33,173 nucleotides of DNA from an uncultured Ruminococcus sp. GTDB lineage: Bacteria > Bacillota > Clostridia > Oscillospirales > CAG-272. The DNA lies in assembly GCA_905202255.1 (NCBI GenBank), contig CAJKRH010000019.1, positions 1 through 33,173 on the forward strand, given 5' to 3'. Below are positions 29,824-33,173 of the stretch, piece after piece (position 1 is the stretch's first letter; each line of letters starts with the position of its first letter). The notes under the pieces are model-generated. The model did no database searches. It saw only the letters and a list, made by a program, of their open reading frames with translations, and was not told the origin of the DNA. The translations under genes were made by a program, and so were the position numbers.

Positions 29824-29885
29824 TTTTGCGGCAGAAGCTTTAAAAAGCCGCAAAAAATGTTCAGCATAAAAGCATATATGCTTTT
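29824..29885 (-). promoter_or_regulatory. Structured leader of the flavoenzyme-aconitase X operon
   Basis: Between promoter and start codon lie a perfect 18-bp palindrome, AAAAGCATATATGCTTTT (29868-29885), and a hairpin in which TTTTGCGGC (29824-29832) pairs with GCCGCAAAA (29847-29855). Either an operator downstream of the promoter or a structured 5' leader of about 110 nt would fit. Confidence 0.5.
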
Positions 29886-29913
29886 TTGATATCATCATGC
29901 GGTATTTTATATC

Positions 29914-29942
29914 ATTATATCACAAAAATTCACAAATTACAA
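29914..29942 (-). promoter_or_regulatory. Promoter of the flavoenzyme-aconitase X operon
   Basis: On the minus strand TTGTAA (29937-29942), 17-bp spacer, TATAAT (29914-29919). Confidence 0.8.
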
Positions 29943-30018
29943 CTGAGATTTTAACATTTTGCCGGAGTTTTTTCTCCTTTTTTCATGTGCGGTGCATGAT
30001 ATGTTTTTCAAAAGCATC

Positions 30019-30047
30019 TTTACAAATCGGCGAAAATCGGTTATAAT
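30019..30047 (+). promoter_or_regulatory. Promoter of fhs
   Basis: TTTACA (30019-30024), 17-bp spacer, TATAAT (30042-30047). The leader to the ATG at 30085 is about 30 nt, which leaves no room for a tetrahydrofolate riboswitch. Confidence 0.85.
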
Positions 30048-30084
30048 ATACCAAAATACAAGAAATCCCGAGGAGGGCTTTACC

Positions 30085-31758
30085 ATGGCTTTTTTATCTG
30101 ATATAGAAATCGCGCAGGCTTGCACACCGCGCCGCATACTGAAAATAGCGGAGCGCGCGGGCATCTCGCCCGAATTTATCGAGCAATACGGCAATTACAA
30201 GGCAAAAATCGACCTCCGCTATCTCGACTGCGCGAAAAAAAGCGGCAAGCTCATCCTTGTAACGGCGATAACACCGACACCCGCAGGCGAAGGCAAAACG
30301 ACAACCACGATAGGGCTTGCCGACGGACTTGCCCGCATAGGAAAGAGCGTTGCCGTTGCTCTGCGTGAGCCGTCGCTCGGTCCCGTTTTCGGCATCAAGG
30401 GCGGTGCCGCAGGCGGCGGATATGCGCAGGTCATCCCGATGGAGGATATAAACCTGCATTTCACAGGCGATTTTCATGCCATAGGCGCGGCAAACAATCT
30501 GCTCGCCGCCATGCTCGATAATCATATTCAGCAAGGCAATTCGCTCGGCATAGACCCGCGCAGGATAACATGGAAGCGATGCGTGGATATGAACGACCGC
30601 CAGCTTCGTTTCATCGTGGACGGGCTCGGCGGCAGGGTAAACGGCACCCCGCGCGAGGACGGCTTTGATATCACGGTCGCCTCGGAGATAATGGCTGTAC
30701 TCTGCCTCTCCTCATCCGTCTCGGATTTGAAAGCCCGTCTTTCGCGCATTATCGTGGGCTACACATATGACGAGCGCCCCGTGACAGCGGGCGAGCTCCA
30801 TGCGGCAGGCGCGATGACAGCGCTCCTGCGAGATGCTCTGAAGCCCAATCTCGTGCAGACGCTCGAGGGCACGCCCGCCTTTGTGCACGGCGGTCCCTTT
30901 GCCAATATAGCGCACGGCTGTAATTCCGTGCTCGCCACAAAAATGGCGATGAAAACAGCCGATTATGCCGTTACGGAAGCGGGCTTCGGTGCCGATCTCG
31001 GCGCGGAAAAATTTCTCGATATCAAGTGCCGCATGGCAGGGCTTTCTCCCGATGCGGCGGTAGTCGTCGCCACGGTGCGCGCACTGAAAATGCACGGCGG
31101 TCTGCCGAAAACCGAGCTTGCACGCGAAGATCTTCATGCGCTTGAAGCAGGCATTCCGAATCTCCTGCGCCATGTTTCAAATATGAAAAATGTCTATGGA
31201 CTTCCCACGGTCGTCGCCATAAACCGCTTCCCTACCGATACGGATGTGGAAATTTCATTTATCATGGATAAGTGCCGCGAGCTGGGCGTAAATGCCGTGC
31301 TTTCCACCGTTCATGCCGAGGGAGGCAAGGGCGGCGAGGCACTGGCGCGCGAGGTAGTCCGCCTCTGTGAAGAGGAAAAAGCAGATTTCCGCTTTGCCTA
31401 TCCCGACGAAATGACGCTCGCCGAAAAAATAGATGCCGTGGTTCGCCGCGTTTACGGCGGAAGAGGTGTCACACTGCTTCCCAATGCGAAAAAACAGGTG
31501 GAAATGCTCGAATCGCTCGGCTTCGGCTCATGCCCCGTCTGCATAGCGAAAACGCAGTACAGCTTTTCCGATGACCCGACACTTCCCGGCGCACCCGAGG
31601 GCTTTACCGTAACAGTGCGCAATGTGCGCGTCTCGGCGGGCGCGGGCTTTGTCGTGGTACTCACAGGCGATATCATGACCATGCCGGGACTGCCGAAATC
31701 CCCCGCGGCAGAGCGGATAGATGTCGATGAAAACGGCAGAATATCAGGGCTTTTCTGA
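30085..31758 (+). CDS. fhs: Formate--tetrahydrofolate ligase
   Basis: Makes 10-formyl-tetrahydrofolate from formate, THF and ATP, a step of one-carbon metabolism and of the methyl branch of the acetyl-CoA pathway. It has 557 residues, the usual length. The N-terminus SDIEIAQAC is typical; the ATP loop TPTPAGEGKTTTT is at residues 63-75, followed by REPSLGPVFGIKGGAAGGGYAQV and the HFTGDFHAI motif, all diagnostic. GAGGAGG fixes the start at 30085; an upstream extension to 29959 is not supported. It is monocistronic, divergent from the flavoenzyme operon. On its own it does not show acetogenesis, since fhs also serves purine synthesis. Confidence 0.97.
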   Translation: MAFLSDIEIAQACTPRRILKIAERAGISPEFIEQYGNYKAKIDLRYLDCAKKSGKLILVTAITPTPAGEGKTTTTIGLADGLARIGKSVAVALREPSLGPVFGIKGGAAGGGYAQVIPMEDINLHFTGDFHAIGAANNLLAAMLDNHIQQGNSLGIDPRRITWKRCVDMNDRQLRFIVDGLGGRVNGTPREDGFDITVASEIMAVLCLSSSVSDLKARLSRIIVGYTYDERPVTAGELHAAGAMTALLRDALKPNLVQTLEGTPAFVHGGPFANIAHGCNSVLATKMAMKTADYAVTEAGFGADLGAEKFLDIKCRMAGLSPDAAVVVATVRALKMHGGLPKTELAREDLHALEAGIPNLLRHVSNMKNVYGLPTVVAINRFPTDTDVEISFIMDKCRELGVNAVLSTVHAEGGKGGEALAREVVRLCEEEKADFRFAYPDEMTLAEKIDAVVRRVYGGRGVTLLPNAKKQVEMLESLGFGSCPVCIAKTQYSFSDDPTLPGAPEGFTVTVRNVRVSAGAGFVVVLTGDIMTMPGLPKSPAAERIDVDENGRISGLF

Positions 31759-31781
31759 TATCGCAAATATCATAAAAACAC

Positions 31782-31816
31782 AAAACCCGAGGCTCGCGCT
31801 TCGGGTTTTATTATTT
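31782..31816. terminator. Bidirectional terminator after fhs
   Basis: AAAACCCGA (31782-31790) pairs with TCGGGTTTT (31801-31809) with an inner short stem; ATTATTTT follows. Its A/T symmetry also suits the convergent lipoprotein gene. Confidence 0.88.
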
Positions 31817-31833
31817 TGATTTTGTTATCGCAT

Positions 31834-32406
31834 TTATTTCGTATTGACACGCAGAACATCGGCATATTTCACCGCCTCGGAAATATCGCCGAGAGTTTTT
31901 GCCACATAAACCCTCACGAGATCGTCGCCCTCGAGATAATATATCGTATAGCCGACATCCTCCAGCGTGCTTGAATATACGGTTTTTGCCGCCGATGTAT
32001 GATAGTAATAATATTTTCTGCCGCCGTATTCAACGAAATTTTCGGGCGCACTGCTCTTTATGCTCTCTATTGTATATTTTGCCGATGTGCCGTATGAGAA
32101 GTATGTCGTGACAAAAATGCCATCCTTGCAGTCGTCATATCTGGACAACTCGCCTTTATCCGGTCTATACGATGATTTGTAGCCGCTCGGCTCGTATATA
32201 AGCTCGACATATTCGCCGTTTTTTTCATCGGATGTCATGTTAAAACTGTACAGCTCATAGCCGGACGGCAGAGTTTTCGCCTTGTAATAATGCGTTGCCG
32301 AGTCGGGAAGCTCTTTTTCAAGGTCGGCATACATGCCTCTCCCGCAGGAAACGAGGGCAAGCGCGAGCATAATTATGCAGAGTGCAAAGCAAATGGTTTT
32401 CTTCAT
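31834..32406 (-). CDS. Predicted lipoprotein of unknown function
   Basis: 190 residues with a clear lipoprotein signal (hydrophobic to residue 20, LVSC box, Cys21). The mature domain is Tyr-rich and beta-like (SGYELYSFNMTSDEKNGEYVELIYEPSG, GGRKYYYYHTSAAK, DVGYTIYYLEGDDLVRV) and not known to me; the pattern resembles small DUF4367-like surface domains, with low confidence. AAGGAG precedes the ATG at 32406. It lies 73 bp after the Thr-rich lipoprotein gene on the same strand, with a hairpin between and no obvious promoter, so read-through expression is likely. Confidence 0.82.
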   Translation of the reverse strand: MKKTICFALCIIMLALALVSCGRGMYADLEKELPDSATHYYKAKTLPSGYELYSFNMTSDEKNGEYVELIYEPSGYKSSYRPDKGELSRYDDCKDGIFVTTYFSYGTSAKYTIESIKSSAPENFVEYGGRKYYYYHTSAAKTVYSSTLEDVGYTIYYLEGDDLVRVYVAKTLGDISEAVKYADVLRVNTK

Positions 32407-32428
32407 GGTGTGGCTCCTTTCTCTTGTG

Positions 32429-32470
32429 AAAAAAGCGCAGTCTGCCGTAGTAAATGCGGTAGCCTGCGCT
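32429..32470 (-). terminator. Terminator or attenuator between the two lipoprotein genes
   Basis: On the minus strand AGCGCAG (plus 32464-32470) pairs with CTGCGCT (plus 32434-32440), with an inner CCG/CGG stem, followed by TTTTTT. Good intrinsic terminator; if leaky, it would limit expression of the second lipoprotein. Confidence 0.85.
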
Positions 32471-32479
32471 GTCTCGGGC

Positions 32480-32911
32480 TTATGTATTTGTGGTAGCCGT
32501 GGTCGCGGTTGCAGATGCCGTCGAGGTTGTGGCAGTCGTCGAGGTTGTGGCGGTGGTTGTCGTCGTATTTTCCTCGGTTTCCGTCTCGGTTTCCGTTTCC
32601 GTAGTGGTTTCCTTTGTCGTCTGCGATGTCGTTTCGCTATCCGATGTGCCTGCGGTTGTGCCCTCGGTTGTTGTCACCTCGGATGTATCGGATTCGGTCG
32701 TCGCTCCGCTCGTTCCGCTTGTCATGCCCGTCGTCTCTGTCGTCGTGGTCGGCTCGGCGGTCGTTATGGTTTCCGTAGTTGTGTCCGTAGGCTCCGTCGT
32801 TATCGTGAATTCATCTGTCACTTTCGTTTCGGGTGTTTTCTCGCCGCAACCCGTGAGTACAAGAGCTGTCAGTAATGTCATACATATTATGATAAAGAAA
32901 AGCTTCTTCAA
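32480..32911 (-). CDS. Thr/Glu-rich low-complexity lipoprotein
   Basis: 143 residues starting at a TTG codon (32911) 7 bp after GGAGG; no ATG in frame has such a site. A lipoprotein signal with LTGC box is followed by about 115 residues almost entirely of Thr, Glu, Ser, Ala and Gly, including a TETETETETEE run. No folded domain follows: the frame ends at TTNT and a terminator comes directly after, so it is not an evident truncation. It looks like a flexible, possibly glycosylated, surface spacer without a cargo. The composition resembles the linker of the amidase at 15469-16389. Confidence 0.8.
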   Translation of the reverse strand: MKKLFFIIICMTLLTALVLTGCGEKTPETKVTDEFTITTEPTDTTTETITTAEPTTTTETTGMTSGTSGATTESDTSEVTTTEGTTAGTSDSETTSQTTKETTTETETETETEENTTTTTATTSTTATTSTASATATTATTNT

Positions 32912-32949
32912 GGTACTTCCTCCGTATATACAAAACAATTGTTTTTATT

Positions 32950-32978
32950 ATGATATCACATTTTTTCTTTCAAGTCAA
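32950..32978 (-). promoter_or_regulatory. Promoter of the Thr-rich lipoprotein gene
   Basis: On the minus strand TTGACT (32973-32978), 17-bp spacer, TATCAT (32950-32955). Confidence 0.85.
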
Positions 32979-33019
32979 TACTATTTCCTATTTTGTATAA
33001 AAATTATACCGTTTAAGAC

Positions 33020-33041
33020 AAAAAACCCGCCGTTTCGGCGG
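33020..33041 (-). terminator. Intrinsic terminator for a minus-strand transcript entering from the right
   Basis: On the minus strand CCGCCG-AAA-CGGCGG (33027-33041) is followed by G and TTTTTT. No gene in the window lies upstream of it, so it belongs to a unit beyond the right edge, or to the repeat region itself. Confidence 0.75.
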
Positions 33042-33057
33042 ATTTCGGAGCGTCGAA

Positions 33058-33173
33058 AAAACTAAATTCAGAAATTAGTTTTGGCGATGCGCAGAATCGA
33101 CAACAAAAGAAAGCCTTTCCCAGTGGGGAATTGACCGATTTGCGAAGCAAACGCGGTCGGCGTCGCCGAGACA
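33058..33173. repeat. Palindromic intergenic repeats at right edge
   Basis: Non-coding. AAAACTAA (33058-33065) pairs with TTAGTTTT (33075-33082). ATGCGCAGAATCG at 33087-33099 is identical to 136-148. TTCCC (33117-33121) pairs with GGGAA (33126-33130); GACCG (33133-33137) pairs with CGGTC (33154-33158), enclosing a TTTGC/GCAAA stem. On the minus strand the order of the last two dyads copies that of the left-edge repeat. The element is cut by the window end. Confidence 0.5.

Noticed and set aside
29797..29898. N-terminal extension of the flavoenzyme to 29898
   Set aside because: The extension crosses the leader hairpins and lacks a ribosome binding site; GGAGGAG and the usual family N-terminus fit 29796.
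30048..30084. Possible tetrahydrofolate riboswitch before fhs
   Set aside because: The promoter at 30019-30047 leaves a leader of only about 30 nt, far too short for the aptamer.
29959..30084. N-terminal extension of fhs to 29959
   Set aside because: It runs through the fhs promoter, and family members begin at the SDIEIAQA segment.
32490..33065. Val/Ser-rich plus-strand frame over the Thr-rich lipoprotein gene
   Set aside because: The reverse complement of Thr codons reads as Val/Gly/Cys/Arg repeats. The minus strand has promoter, ribosome binding site, lipoprotein signal and terminator.

Overview
The window is a stretch of bacterial chromosome with moderate GC, strong AGGAGG-type ribosome binding sites, several TTG starts and near-consensus TTGACA/TATAAT promoters with 17-bp spacers. 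This, with spoVG, a YlmH-like S4 protein, formate-tetrahydrofolate ligase, oleate hydratase and Thr-rich linkers in exported proteins, points to an anaerobic gut or rumen Firmicute of class Clostridia, probably near Oscillospiraceae/Ruminococcaceae. The lineage is inferred from gene style, not from a marker gene. I found no rRNA, tRNA, insertion sequence, prophage or CRISPR array.

Layout. 1-366 is a non-coding repeat-rich patch. 367-1083 (minus) is a methyltransferase whose consensus promoter contains a perfect palindrome. 1274-3104 is an operon of SGNH hydrolase, RluA-type pseudouridine synthase and ComEB-type dCMP deaminase. spoVG (minus) and murC (plus) are divergent around 3.5 kb. 5141-9264 is a polar amino-acid type ABC importer (binding lipoprotein, permease, ATPase with two insertions) followed by an AbgB-like M20 amidohydrolase. 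9464-10825 holds a small FlaR-like P-loop protein and a PhnP-like metallo-hydrolase. 10894-12744 (minus) holds an M28 aminopeptidase and a GNAT acetyltransferase. 12934-16389 holds a NodB-type deacetylase, a YlmH-like protein, an RlmA-type 23S rRNA methyltransferase and a membrane-anchored zinc amidase.

16557-20367 encodes a heterodimeric ABC exporter whose two nucleotide-binding domains have complementary motif defects, so one ATP site should be consensus and the other degenerate. Its leader contains a terminator-like hairpin and a tiny overlapping ORF, an arrangement that recalls B. subtilis bmrBCD. Then comes a lipid block: TetR-family regulator, oleate hydratase, PlsC-type acyltransferase and diacylglycerol-kinase-like protein (20530-24824), with repeated TGATAAA half-sites between the regulator and the hydratase.

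24885-29796 (minus) is a five-gene operon: a 2-enoate/2,4-dienoyl-CoA reductase-like flavoenzyme, the large and small subunits of split aconitase X, a two-helix membrane protein and a lipoprotein. Dehydratase plus C=C reductase suggests an uncharacterised catabolic step; this is the best candidate for something undescribed. fhs (plus) diverges from it. The right end carries two minus-strand lipoproteins, one of them nearly all Thr/Glu/Ser, and another palindromic intergenic repeat resembling the one at the left end.
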